A DNA stretch of 64,000 nt from DAISJI01 sp964559835 (GTDB lineage Bacteria > Acidobacteriota > Terriglobia > Terriglobales > Acidobacteriaceae): the NCBI GenBank assembly GCA_964559835.1, contig CAZLJE010000013.1, forward strand, positions 62,001 through 126,000, given 5' to 3'. The notes below the pieces were generated by a model. The model was not told the DNA's origin. It was given only the letters and a program-made list of their open reading frames with translations, and searched no databases. A program made the translations under genes and the position numbers. The number at the start of each line of letters is the position of its first letter. Positions within the stretch are counted from its first letter, which is position 1. Positions 41,853 to 49,385 of the stretch are shown here, in pieces.

Positions 41853-42743
41853 CTATTTGCTCGCGAGCGCTGCCTCTACCCGTTTGGCCTGCACGATCCC
41901 CGCAGCGTACGCTCCCGCCAGCGCGACCAGGCATGCATGCCCCAGTTGCCAGTACCGATGGATCAGGACGTAGACGGTCCATCCATACAAGGTGGTTAAT
42001 TGCATCATGTCGCTGGGCCCGCGCTCGTCGGTGTCTTCGAGGAATTGGGAGATGTTCTCGAACCCGCCGGCCCAGCGCGAGTACACGCTCCAGAACGCCA
42101 TCCCGCCCAGTATCAACAGTCCCCACCGAACCTGGTTACGCGAGATCGGACTGTCCGGACGCGCGTAGAAAGTCATCATCAGCAGAGTTGAGAGCACGTA
42201 GGCTCCGCCATCGCCCCAAAACGTAAAAAGCATCCTGGAATGAAAATCCGTTTGCAGGTTTCCGGCGATGATGAGGACGAGGACGACAGCGCTGACCCCC
42301 ACCCAAAACCAGCGCTCCATGCGGAACGCAACGTATCCGCCGGCGATCAATATCGCGCCCAGGATCACGCTGATCCAGCGGCTGCGTTCGCCGATGATCG
42401 TGAACCATGCGGTAGGGAAGGCGTTATAGCCGCAGAACCATGCCGAAATGGCGTGCCCGCTTTCATGCACCCACATCGCCAGGAACGCCGTCATCGTGGG
42501 CATCGCCAGATTGACCACCCACCCGAACAACAACGCTCCTGGCACTGCAAACACTCGGCAGAGGAACTCAGTGTGCGCCTTTCGTTGTTCGATGGCGATG
42601 TCCACGGGCGATCGTTCCGGCGTGACGTCGCGCACTGCCGCCACCGCTTCCTGAAACGCCAGGTATTTGGAGAAGATGACACCGCACTTCAGACATTCAT
42701 CCACTTGCTGCGGATGATCGAACTGACATTTCGGACATTGCAT
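41853..42743 (-). CDS. Zinc-ribbon membrane protein with HESGH (M50-like) motif
   Basis: A 296-residue protein. It starts with a zinc ribbon (MQCPKCQFDH through DECLKCGVIFSKY, two CxxC pairs), followed by about 50 soluble residues and then seven or so hydrophobic segments. The second carries FLAMWVHESGHAISAWFCGY. HExxH in a membrane helix is the zinc site of site-2-protease-type (M50) peptidases; a matching downstream Asp motif (usually N-x-x-P-x-x-P-x-L-D-G) is not clearly present. It may be an M50 relative or an inactive one. It ends 27 bp from the DedA-rhodanese frame, convergent. Confidence 0.75.
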   Translation of the reverse strand: MQCPKCQFDHPQQVDECLKCGVIFSKYLAFQEAVAAVRDVTPERSPVDIAIEQRKAHTEFLCRVFAVPGALLFGWVVNLAMPTMTAFLAMWVHESGHAISAWFCGYNAFPTAWFTIIGERSRWISVILGAILIAGGYVAFRMERWFWVGVSAVVLVLIIAGNLQTDFHSRMLFTFWGDGGAYVLSTLLMMTFYARPDSPISRNQVRWGLLILGGMAFWSVYSRWAGGFENISQFLEDTDERGPSDMMQLTTLYGWTVYVLIHRYWQLGHACLVALAGAYAAGIVQAKRVEAALASK

Positions 42744-42909
42744 GGGGGTCGGGCGGATTTTATCGCAACCAATACGGAGGAACCCAACGGATCCACGGCG
42801 AGAGAGATTCCAACCGTGTCCGTCAGGTTCCCCGGCCGGGCGCCGCCGCCTTGCGCTGCGGAGACGCCCGGCTTCCCTACATCTCGAAGCGGGTTACGCG
42901 CCCGCAAAC

Positions 42910-43227
42910 TTACCAGGGTGCATCGTCGCTGTTCTGCACCCGGGGAAAGTCTTTGCAGTCATGCGCGGCGTAACGTTCGTGCGCCAGGTCCACTTCGCGC
43001 CGCGACAGCGTTCCATCGGGCTCGCTGCTCGTGAACACGTGGAACCAATCGCAGGAACTGCACGCAAATCCATCGACGCTCGTCGTCCCTGGCTCGAAAT
43101 GTAAAACGATGGATCGCATGTCCTTGTCGTCCCTGACGTCTCCTGCCGCTGGTCGGAACTGCTCGCGTCTGATTGGCAGGACCCAGTGCATAACCGCGTA
43201 CTCCCCTCCGCCGGCGAGGTCTGACAT
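42910..43227 (-). CDS. Small Cys-containing protein of unknown function
   Basis: About 105 residues from ATG 43227 (GAGGG upstream). The C-terminal half has VDGFACSSCDWFHVFTSSE and, later, HERYAAHDCKDFPRV. The C-x2-C-x-W ... H-x3-H-x-C layout is seen in several short acidobacterial proteins and suggests one zinc site. No known domain can be named. It stands alone between the zinc-ribbon protein and the divergent sigma-54/PilZ gene; the remaining 223 bp upstream hold nothing recognisable. Confidence 0.5.
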   Translation of the reverse strand: MSDLAGGGEYAVMHWVLPIRREQFRPAAGDVRDDKDMRSIVLHFEPGTTSVDGFACSSCDWFHVFTSSEPDGTLSRREVDLAHERYAAHDCKDFPRVQNSDDAPW

Positions 43228-43450
43228 ATACTCGGTTGCCCTCGACCGTCGTTCGTAGTTGTCCAAATGCAATGCGCTCGCCAAACATGAAGTGGCGCTA
43301 AGCTGCTGATTCTTCGTAGGCTGAGGTGAAAAAGGTTTGGCGCACAGCGACACTGTGTCGCTCGAAGCCGTCCGCTTGCGACAAGTTGTCACCCTGGCGT
43401 GCCGGTGCTGCCATTGACAGTGGCGCTAAATAGGAAACAATGTCGTTTAC

Positions 43451-44875
43451 TTGAAGGAGAGTTGTACGGCTACCCCGGACGTGATTCACGTGCATGACCA
43501 GCAGGCGGTCATCTCCAGCGAGCCCATGCGCAAGCTCATGGCGATGGTGGACCGTGTCGCCACCGGCGCCGCATCGGTTCTGATCACCGGCGAGACCGGC
43601 AGTGGCAAGGAAGTCGTTGCTCGTGCCATCCACGCCCGCAGCCTGCGCGCGAACAAACCCTGGGTAGACATCAACTGCGCCGCGTTACCCGAGCACCTGG
43701 TCGAGAGCGAACTCTTCGGTTACGAAAAAGGTGCGTTCAGCGGCGCCGACGCGGTCAAGCCCGGCATGTTCGAACTCGCCGACCAGGGAACGTTGTTCCT
43801 CGACGAGGTCGGAGAACTCGACCCCAAGATCCAGGTCAAGCTGCTGCGCGTACTCGACGGAGCTCCGTACTACCGGCTGGGCGGCAGCCGCAAGGTCGCT
43901 TTCGACGTCCGCATCGTCGCCGCCACCAACCAGCCGCTGGAGGACGCGGTCAAGAGCGGACGTTTCCGTAGCGATCTCTTCCATCGCCTGAGCCAGCTCC
44001 AGCTCCGGGTGCCCCCGTTGCGCGAGCGGCCGGACGACATCGTCGCCCTGGCGCGGTTCTACCTGGAGCAGGCGCGGCCCGGCGCATCGTTTATGCCGGA
44101 CGTTCTCGATGTACTCGCCGGGCAGGCTTGGCCGGGAAACATCCGCGAGCTGCGAAATGTTGTGATGCAGGCCGCGACCATGGCCGCGACGAACAAGATT
44201 GCCATCGCCGATCTTCCCGAAGATCTCCAGCGGGGTGCCCCAGTGGGTGCCCTGGGTAAGCCCCGTGTTGGCTTACCCGGGGACGTTTCCAGCCCCTACG
44301 CCCCCCCTACCGCCCTCGACGATATGGAGAAACAGGCGATCCTTCGCGCGCTGGCCGCGTGCAACGGCCACCAGGGACTCGCCGCCGAACAACTGGGCAT
44401 CTCTCGCCGCACCTTGAGCCGCAAGCTGAAGCAATTCCGCATCGAGTCCGGCTCCGACAGTAGCGCTGGCGTCTCGTCCGACCCTGCGCCCTCCGCCCTC
44501 CGCCCTACCCCCCTCGGCAAACTCAGCTTCCAGCAGCACGAGTGTTTCCGCGCCTCCGTCGAACTGCCGGTGCGCGTACACGCCGAATCCGGCTTCTTCA
44601 CCCTCAAGACGCTCAATATCAGCGTTGGCGGCATGGCCCTGGAGGGCATCTCGGAACCGTACCGTCTCTCCGGTGATCTGAAGGTCGAATTTCATCTGCC
44701 GGCCGGATTCGGATTCATCGTCGCCCGTGCACGACTGGTGTGGGCCGACGCACACGGCAAGGCCGGCGTGCGCTTCAACGATCTGCCGCCGGAGTGCCGC
44801 ACCGCACTGAACCAATGGCTCGTCGAAGTGGAGCGGCAGGAAGGCTGGACCGTCGAGGAGACGGCCAACCGCTAG
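43451..44875 (+). CDS. Sigma-54-dependent activator with C-terminal PilZ domain
   Basis: A 474-residue regulator. The AAA+ domain begins near residue 20 with no sensor ahead of it: Walker A GETGSGKEVVARA, sigma-54 loop GAFSGAD (Ser instead of the usual Thr of GAFTGA), Walker B LFLDEVGELD, FRSDLFHRLSQLQLRVPPLR. A Fis-type HTH follows (GLAAEQLGISRRTLSRKLKQ, about 310-340). After it comes a PilZ domain (about 365-465) with LNISVGGMALEG and ARLVWADAHGKAGVRFNDLP. The PilZ RxxxR cyclic-di-GMP motif is not intact. Linkers on both sides of the HTH are encoded by repeat-like DNA. TTG 43451 is the furthest start; a GTG at 43481 is possible. Confidence 0.9.
   Translation: MKESCTATPDVIHVHDQQAVISSEPMRKLMAMVDRVATGAASVLITGETGSGKEVVARAIHARSLRANKPWVDINCAALPEHLVESELFGYEKGAFSGADAVKPGMFELADQGTLFLDEVGELDPKIQVKLLRVLDGAPYYRLGGSRKVAFDVRIVAATNQPLEDAVKSGRFRSDLFHRLSQLQLRVPPLRERPDDIVALARFYLEQARPGASFMPDVLDVLAGQAWPGNIRELRNVVMQAATMAATNKIAIADLPEDLQRGAPVGALGKPRVGLPGDVSSPYAPPTALDDMEKQAILRALAACNGHQGLAAEQLGISRRTLSRKLKQFRIESGSDSSAGVSSDPAPSALRPTPLGKLSFQQHECFRASVELPVRVHAESGFFTLKTLNISVGGMALEGISEPYRLSGDLKVEFHLPAGFGFIVARARLVWADAHGKAGVRFNDLPPECRTALNQWLVEVERQEGWTVEETANR
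44251..44281. repeat. Hairpin repeat inside the sigma-54/PilZ gene linker
   Basis: CCTGGGTAAGCC (44251-44262) pairs with GGCTTACCCGGG (44270-44281), 12 bp with one G-T pair and a 7-nt loop. It encodes part of a Gly/Pro-rich linker (GAPVGALGKPRVGLPGDVS) between AAA+ and HTH domains. It looks like an intergenic palindromic repeat captured in frame. Confidence 0.6.
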
Positions 44876-44900
44876 CCGCACGTCGTGTACCAGTCGTGTA

Positions 44901-45956
44901 CTAGCCAGACTTGCCTGGCGGCGTGGTGTTAGGCTGAAGACGTTTCTCTGCGAGATGGTCGGCTGCCGCAGCGGGCGTCAGCCCTTCTTGTGCGGCGATA
45001 TCGAAGATGGCGACGATCGTGTCGTGGATCGCATCCACTTTCTTCAGTGTGCGCTCGCGGTCCCATCCCAGCCGCTCGACGCAGCAGCCCCAGATCACTC
45101 CTCCGGCATTGGCGGCGTAGTCGGGGGCATAAAGGATGTTGCGTGTCTGCAGCGCATCGGCATGGCGCGCTTCCGGCAGTTGATTATTCGCGGCGCCGGC
45201 CACGATCTCGACCGTGAGTTGCGGGATGGTGGAATCGTTCAGCACCGCTCCTAACGCGCAGGGTGCGAAGATGTCGGCGTTGGCGGCATAGATACTTTCG
45301 CTCGCAACCGCCGTAGCGCCGAAGTCGGACACGGTCTTGCGAACGCGTGCTTCATCGACATCGCTGACGATCAACTTCGCGCCCGCCTTGTGCAGCCATT
45401 CCGCCAGGTGATATCCGACGTGCCCGCAACCTTGAATGGCAACCGTCTTTCCCGCCAGATCCTCCGTCCCCCAGCGCAATCTCGCGGCTGCCTGCATCGC
45501 CCGGTACACCCCGCGAGCGGTGATCGGCGACGGATCTCCCGATTTCCCCGCCAAACCTCCGACATGTTTTGTTTCCATCAGGACGAAATTCATGTCCGCG
45601 GTGTTCGTGCCGACGTCCTCGGCAGTGATGTACTTGCCGCCGAGCGATTCGACTAACCGCCCGTGCGCGCGGAAGACCGCCTCGCGGTCGATGCGTTTGT
45701 TATCGCCGATGATGACCGACTTGCCTCCGCCGAACGGCAGTTCGGCAAGCGCATTCTTGTATGTCATCCCGCGCGCCAGGCGAAGAGCGTCTGTCAGCGC
45801 GAGTCCTTCGCTCTCGTAATTCCAGAAACGCGTACCGCCCACCGCCGGACCAAGGACGGTGCTGTGCACGGCGATAATGCCGCGGTAACCGGCGGCGATG
45901 TCCGAGCCGAAGACAACACCCTCGAACCCTGGGACTGTCTTTTCGTGGATCTGCAC
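44901..45956 (-). CDS. Leucine/amino-acid dehydrogenase (Glu/Leu/Phe/Val dehydrogenase family)
   Basis: NAD-dependent oxidative deamination of branched-chain amino acids; 351 residues, cytoplasmic. Motifs: AVHSTVLGPAVGGTRFWNYE, catalytic Lys region LARGMTYKNALAELPFGGGK, ITAEDVGTNTADMNFV, and Rossmann AIQGCGHVGYHLAEWLHKAG. The C-terminus has IVAGAANNQLPEARHADALQ and YAPDYAANAGGVI. This set fits leucine dehydrogenase better than glutamate dehydrogenase (shorter, no GDH insert). The start is GTG at 45956 with no evident ribosome-binding site. It is convergent with the sigma-54/PilZ gene. Confidence 0.92.
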   Translation of the reverse strand: MQIHEKTVPGFEGVVFGSDIAAGYRGIIAVHSTVLGPAVGGTRFWNYESEGLALTDALRLARGMTYKNALAELPFGGGKSVIIGDNKRIDREAVFRAHGRLVESLGGKYITAEDVGTNTADMNFVLMETKHVGGLAGKSGDPSPITARGVYRAMQAAARLRWGTEDLAGKTVAIQGCGHVGYHLAEWLHKAGAKLIVSDVDEARVRKTVSDFGATAVASESIYAANADIFAPCALGAVLNDSTIPQLTVEIVAGAANNQLPEARHADALQTRNILYAPDYAANAGGVIWGCCVERLGWDRERTLKKVDAIHDTIVAIFDIAAQEGLTPAAAADHLAEKRLQPNTTPPGKSG

Positions 45957-45978
45957 GGGCGGGATTATGACACGAGAT

Positions 45979-46494
45979 CTAACTGGCTCGGCTGACCGGC
46001 GTCCATGCGCGGCCGATCGACCAGAGTTTCACCGTCAGGCGATCGTAGGAATCGACCACGCTGCCGGCCGACACAGCGGCGCCGGGAAAGAGGACGCCAA
46101 CGTATGCCTGGATGAGCGCTAATAGGCAATAGAGTCGTACCGCGGCAGCGGCGGACGCGAGTTCGGTGCCTTGCGATGCGACGGAGGGTTCATGGCTCGC
46201 GGACGCCGCCTCACCTAGCCGCGTCATGATACTGGCGTTAGCCGCAACGCACCGGAGGTACTCGGCAATGGCGAGGTAGCGCGCGCGCTGCACGCGGCGA
46301 AAATCGCCTGGCGAAAGCCGTTCGCGCAAGAAACGTTCCTGCTGTACGTCGATCAGATTCCGGAATGCCTCCAGGTCGACGGGAACAATCGCCTGCTCGG
46401 CCGCTCTCATATCGTCCACGTGGCCCGCTCGGCCGCGCACCAACATCCAGAGAAGAAGCAGCACTAAGCCGGTGATGGAGAATACGATATACAC
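45979..46494 (-). CDS. Membrane-anchored protein of unknown function
   Basis: 171 residues from a GTG at 46494. One N-terminal membrane helix (IVFSITGLVLLLLWMLVRG) is followed by a helical soluble part (DLEAFRNLIDVQQERFLRER; FRRVQRARYLAIAEYLRCVA) and a second weakly hydrophobic stretch (LYCLLALIQAYVGVLFPGAA). It begins 1 bp after the stop of the seven-helix membrane gene, so the two are translationally coupled and probably form one complex. No domain recognised. Confidence 0.8.
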   Translation of the reverse strand: MYIVFSITGLVLLLLWMLVRGRAGHVDDMRAAEQAIVPVDLEAFRNLIDVQQERFLRERLSPGDFRRVQRARYLAIAEYLRCVAANASIMTRLGEAASASHEPSVASQGTELASAAAAVRLYCLLALIQAYVGVLFPGAAVSAGSVVDSYDRLTVKLWSIGRAWTPVSRAS

Positions 46495-46495
46495 G

Positions 46496-47251
46496 TTAAC
46501 GATTCAGGAACTGGAGTACGGCTTGATTCCATTCTTCGAGCTGAGGATTGCGAAAACTTGCATCGCGGACTGTTTGCTCCGCCCGATAGAAGTAGACTGT
46601 CCAGATAGCCGCCGTTATTACGCCCAGGATAGGTTGCGTCGCAGAGTGTAGCTCCGCCACCTCGTTGCCGAAATGTGTCAGTAAGCTCATGCCTGCCAGC
46701 GCCGTACTGCAATAGAAACACGTGCCTACGGCAATGCCGAAAACACATTCGCGCCAACCCAGCGCAAGGGTCTTTGCAAAAATGAACAACAGAACAATGA
46801 GCCCGAACTCCACGATACGTGCGCTGTAGTTGACCTTCAAAATGCTGCTGTATACCCAGTCTCGGTCCGCCATGGGAGATGCAAGCGCGGTCGAGATCGC
46901 CACGACCACCAGCAGCATGAAGGCCCACCGAAAGATCATGCTGCTGAGCGTGCGCAGGCCCTCGTACCGATACAGCACGGTTGCATAGATCTCCTGGATG
47001 ACAAAGAACATCAGCGTAATCTGGACTGGGAATTCTAACCAGTAGGTCAAGAAGTACGGCACCGAACGGAATCCGAAATGGTTAAGGACCGCGACCTGGG
47101 AGATGCTCTGACACAGTGTGAATGCCGTGTAGGCGAAGAACATCCGGAACTCGCGGGCGAGACCCTTGTTTTGCATACGAACCAGTATGGCGACCTGGAG
47201 ACTCCATGTCACGAAAGCAAGAACGTTAAATAGCGTTGGCTGATTCAGCAT
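46496..47251 (-). CDS. Seven-helix membrane protein of unknown function
   Basis: 251 residues with about seven hydrophobic helices: FNVLAFVTWSLQVAILVRMQ, FRMFFAYTAFTLCQSISQVA, VQITLMFFVIQEIYATVLYR, IFRWAFMLLVVVAISTALAS, VEFGLIVLLFIFAKTLALGW, CVFGIAVGTCFYCSTALAGM, LGVITAAIWTVYFYRAEQTV. Proteins of this plan are frequent in Acidobacteriota but have no assigned function. It lies 47 bp downstream of a 48-residue secreted peptide gene and immediately upstream of the coupled anchored protein, forming a possible three-gene unit. Confidence 0.82.
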   Translation of the reverse strand: MLNQPTLFNVLAFVTWSLQVAILVRMQNKGLAREFRMFFAYTAFTLCQSISQVAVLNHFGFRSVPYFLTYWLEFPVQITLMFFVIQEIYATVLYRYEGLRTLSSMIFRWAFMLLVVVAISTALASPMADRDWVYSSILKVNYSARIVEFGLIVLLFIFAKTLALGWRECVFGIAVGTCFYCSTALAGMSLLTHFGNEVAELHSATQPILGVITAAIWTVYFYRAEQTVRDASFRNPQLEEWNQAVLQFLNR

Positions 47252-47298
47252 AGGCTGAGCGGGAAAGCAGAATAACTCTCGTACCGCCAGCCTTCAAG

Positions 47299-47445
47299 CT
47301 ATTTTACGGTCGGCTTGCACTGAGGGTCCGTAATGGGATTACAGGTCGGTTGCGGACCGTCGCCGAACGATGCCGTAGTGATCGCGCGGGCGGAAGCGAG
47401 CAACATCACGATCGTTACGATGGTAAGCAGAAGTCTCTTTTTCAC
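47299..47445 (-). CDS. 48-residue secreted peptide with two cysteines
   Basis: Too short for many gene callers. From GTG 47445, preceded by GGAGAGA, the product begins MKKRLLLTIVTIVMLLASAR, a textbook signal peptide. It ends with a ~25-residue mature part, ITTASFGDGPQPTCNPITDP followed by QCKPTVK. The two Cys could form a small loop. It is directly upstream of the seven-helix membrane gene on the same strand. Function is unknown: a secreted signal peptide or small envelope protein are both possible. Confidence 0.7.
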   Translation of the reverse strand: MKKRLLLTIVTIVMLLASARAITTASFGDGPQPTCNPITDPQCKPTVK

Positions 47446-47552
47446 GGTGTCTCTCCTTCTTCTTGCTGTCACACCGTGCTAATCTGCTACCCATTCCGGC
47501 CCGGGAAACTACACCCTGTGGGTATTCCGGATTCCGGAAATTGGAACAAGCG

Positions 47553-47960
47553 ATGAATTTCTTATCCGCCCGCGAGGATTTGTGCTATCGCACCCTGGGA
47601 GTGTTCGAAGGGGCGTTGGAGAAAGTCGCCTATCTCGCCAGCCTTCGCAATGAACCCGGCGCGTACTGTCACTGGGGCATGAACAAGACTTTCGGTGAGA
47701 CTCAAGCGGCGGCCGCGATGGCCGAAGTGCACACCCAGGTTTGGATCGAGGTGTTGCGCACACCTATTCCCGATCTATTGCGCCAGATGAGCCGGATGGA
47801 ACCGACTACTCGGAGGAAGGTGATCGAGGAAGTCAGGAACTATCGAGCTTTGTCCTGTCCCTCGGACCGTTCCGGCGGCGGGATACAGCACTTCAATTCA
47901 ATTCTTTTGGCGTTGGAGAGCCTTTGCCGGTCAATGGACGCCACTCGCCCAGCCGCATAG
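47553..47960 (+). CDS. Hypothetical soluble protein
   Basis: 135 residues from ATG 47553 (AAGCG only, weak ribosome-binding site). Mostly helical: FEGALEKVAYLASLRNEPGA, TQAAAAMAEVHTQVWIEVLR, RKVIEEVRNYRALSCPSDRS. No domain recognised and no membrane segment. Its 3' end overlaps the convergent XRE-regulator gene by 68 bp (47893-47960), an unusually long antisense overlap that could couple their expression. Confidence 0.65.
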   Translation: MNFLSAREDLCYRTLGVFEGALEKVAYLASLRNEPGAYCHWGMNKTFGETQAAAAMAEVHTQVWIEVLRTPIPDLLRQMSRMEPTTRRKVIEEVRNYRALSCPSDRSGGGIQHFNSILLALESLCRSMDATRPAA

Positions 47961-48708
47961 CCAGACCCACTACTTGTCCGATCACTTCCGCCTCGCGCGA
48001 ATATTTCAGGATGCGCGGAGCTACCGGCGACAAAGGATGCGGTTGCAGAACCAGCTGGTCGTCCTTCAAGGAACACCAGGAGCAGATGTGTCCCTCCCGC
48101 GTCTCGACAAAGTAGATGGGCCGTTCGTACTCCGATCGCCACGCTTTTTCGATGATCTTGTTCCTGTGCTCGTCTACCTGGATGAAAGACCCGGGTACGA
48201 TCAACGGGTACATCGTGAAGTCTTCCGTGCCGATGTATCCATACGTGAATTCCGAGTCTGCCATCCGTTCTAGAAAGGCGAACGGGAGCGCGCCCCATTT
48301 CTCGATCAAACGGCCCAGGTCCGAAGTCTTCGCCAGCTTGAACGCGGGGTCCATCTTTACCGGCATCTCGACCGCCCGCAGCGCCAGCTTCGCCGGAACG
48401 ATGCGCGTTTTCGGCCGCGGCAGCACGTCGTTTTCGAAGGCGGCATTGTCCGGGTCCACCCCGTAGAGCGCCACCAGTTCGTAAAAGCTCACGCCGTAGA
48501 TGGCGGCCATGGAGTACAGTTTAAAGATGTTCGGAACTATTCCCTTGGTCTCGAAGTCCGACAGCCGGGCCACCGGGATAAAGAAGTCTTCATTGTCGTA
48601 CTTGGTGGCCAGGCGCAAACTCGCCGCCTCGACTTCGCGCAGATTGAGGTTGTTCTGCTCGCGCAGAGTGCGCAGTCGGTGGCCGGTGGCAAGCCGTGGC
48701 TGTTCCAT
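47893..48708 (-). CDS. XRE-family transcriptional regulator
   Basis: 271 residues. The N-terminal HTH (ATGHRLRTLREQNNLNLREV through YGVSFYELVALYG) is of the XRE/Cro type with an insertion between helices. The C-terminal half has a beta-rich region (MYPLIVPGSFIQVDEHRNKI; IYFVETREGHICSWCSLKDD; LVLQPHPLSPVAPRILKYSR) resembling the S24/LexA-like fold that follows the HTH in phage-repressor-type proteins, though no catalytic Ser-Lys pair is obvious. It is probably a dimeric regulator with a sensing domain. The start at ATG 48708 is supported by conservation of the HTH from residue 8 on. Confidence 0.87.
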   Translation of the reverse strand: MEQPRLATGHRLRTLREQNNLNLREVEAASLRLATKYDNEDFFIPVARLSDFETKGIVPNIFKLYSMAAIYGVSFYELVALYGVDPDNAAFENDVLPRPKTRIVPAKLALRAVEMPVKMDPAFKLAKTSDLGRLIEKWGALPFAFLERMADSEFTYGYIGTEDFTMYPLIVPGSFIQVDEHRNKIIEKAWRSEYERPIYFVETREGHICSWCSLKDDQLVLQPHPLSPVAPRILKYSREAEVIGQVVGLAMRLGEWRPLTGKGSPTPKELN

Positions 48709-48962
48709 GTGTTGCGCCGATTGTATTCAGGGAATCGCAAAAAGAGAAGAGTCGCCAATCCCGCCATGCTAAAGCTGGTGTGCTCGGCGAATGAAGAGGT
48801 AAGAACTCAGGAGGAAGAACGACCCGACTCCACGCTTCGTTTTTCATTCTTCATTCTGACTTCTTCATTCTTCATTTTTAATACTCATGGACTTAGACAG
48901 CTACATAGGATTTAATGGTTGGGCTGTTTCACTTGCGTACTAACTTGCGAACGGAGACTATT

Positions 48963-49178
48963 GTGACCATCGACAAAATCATTTCGGAGCTACGAGCAGA
49001 ACGTGACCGGTTAGACCAGGCAATCTCAGCACTGGAGGGACAGGGCGGCCGAGGGCGAAGAGGTCCGCATGTGGGTGGTCCGCGCCGCCGGCGCCGGATG
49101 TCTCCCGACGCCCGCCGCCGCATTTCGGAAATGATGAAGAAACGCTGGGCGGAACGGAAACGCAAGAAATCGGCGTAG
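48963..49178 (+). CDS. Small highly basic protein
   Basis: 71 residues from GTG 48963, preceded by GGAGA. An N-terminal amphipathic helix (TIDKIISELRAERDRLDQAI) is followed by a Gly/Arg-rich linker and a basic tail, RRMSPDARRRISEMMKKRWA then ERKRKKSA. This composition recurs in small acidobacterial proteins and suggests nucleic-acid binding, but no function is established. The longer frame to 48915 is rejected. A terminator follows at 49209. The 254 bp upstream contain repeated TTCATTCTTCATT runs. Confidence 0.7.
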   Translation: MTIDKIISELRAERDRLDQAISALEGQGGRGRRGPHVGGPRRRRRMSPDARRRISEMMKKRWAERKRKKSA

Positions 49179-49208
49179 ACTTCCCTCCGCTTTGCGAAAC
49201 AGAACCAG

Positions 49209-49238
49209 GACCCCGGTTGCGCGCGGGGTCTTTCTTCT
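49209..49238 (+). terminator. Rho-independent terminator
   Basis: GACCCCG (49209-49215) and CGGGGTC (49224-49230) form a perfect 7-bp stem with an 8-nt loop, followed by TTTCTTCT. It lies 30 bp after the small basic-protein gene. Confidence 0.85.
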
Positions 49239-49281
49239 ACTGGTCGCGAAATGTGCGTGCATCGCATCACTTCGCACCCGA

Positions 49282-49342
49282 TCGTAGGTCGTGCGTCGTA
49301 GGTCGCAAGTGCAGCGTCGTTTTTCACGTTTCCGACCTACGA
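49282..49342. repeat. Intergenic direct and inverted repeat
   Basis: TCGTAGGTCG occurs at 49282-49291 and 49296-49305; its complement CGACCTACGA occurs at 49333-49342, with more partial copies to 49356. This can fold into alternative hairpins just upstream of the sorbosone-dehydrogenase-like gene. No protein-coding content. Confidence 0.65.
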
Positions 49343-49385
49343 CCTACCGCCTACGACTTACGCGCGCGTGCATCCAATCCGACTT

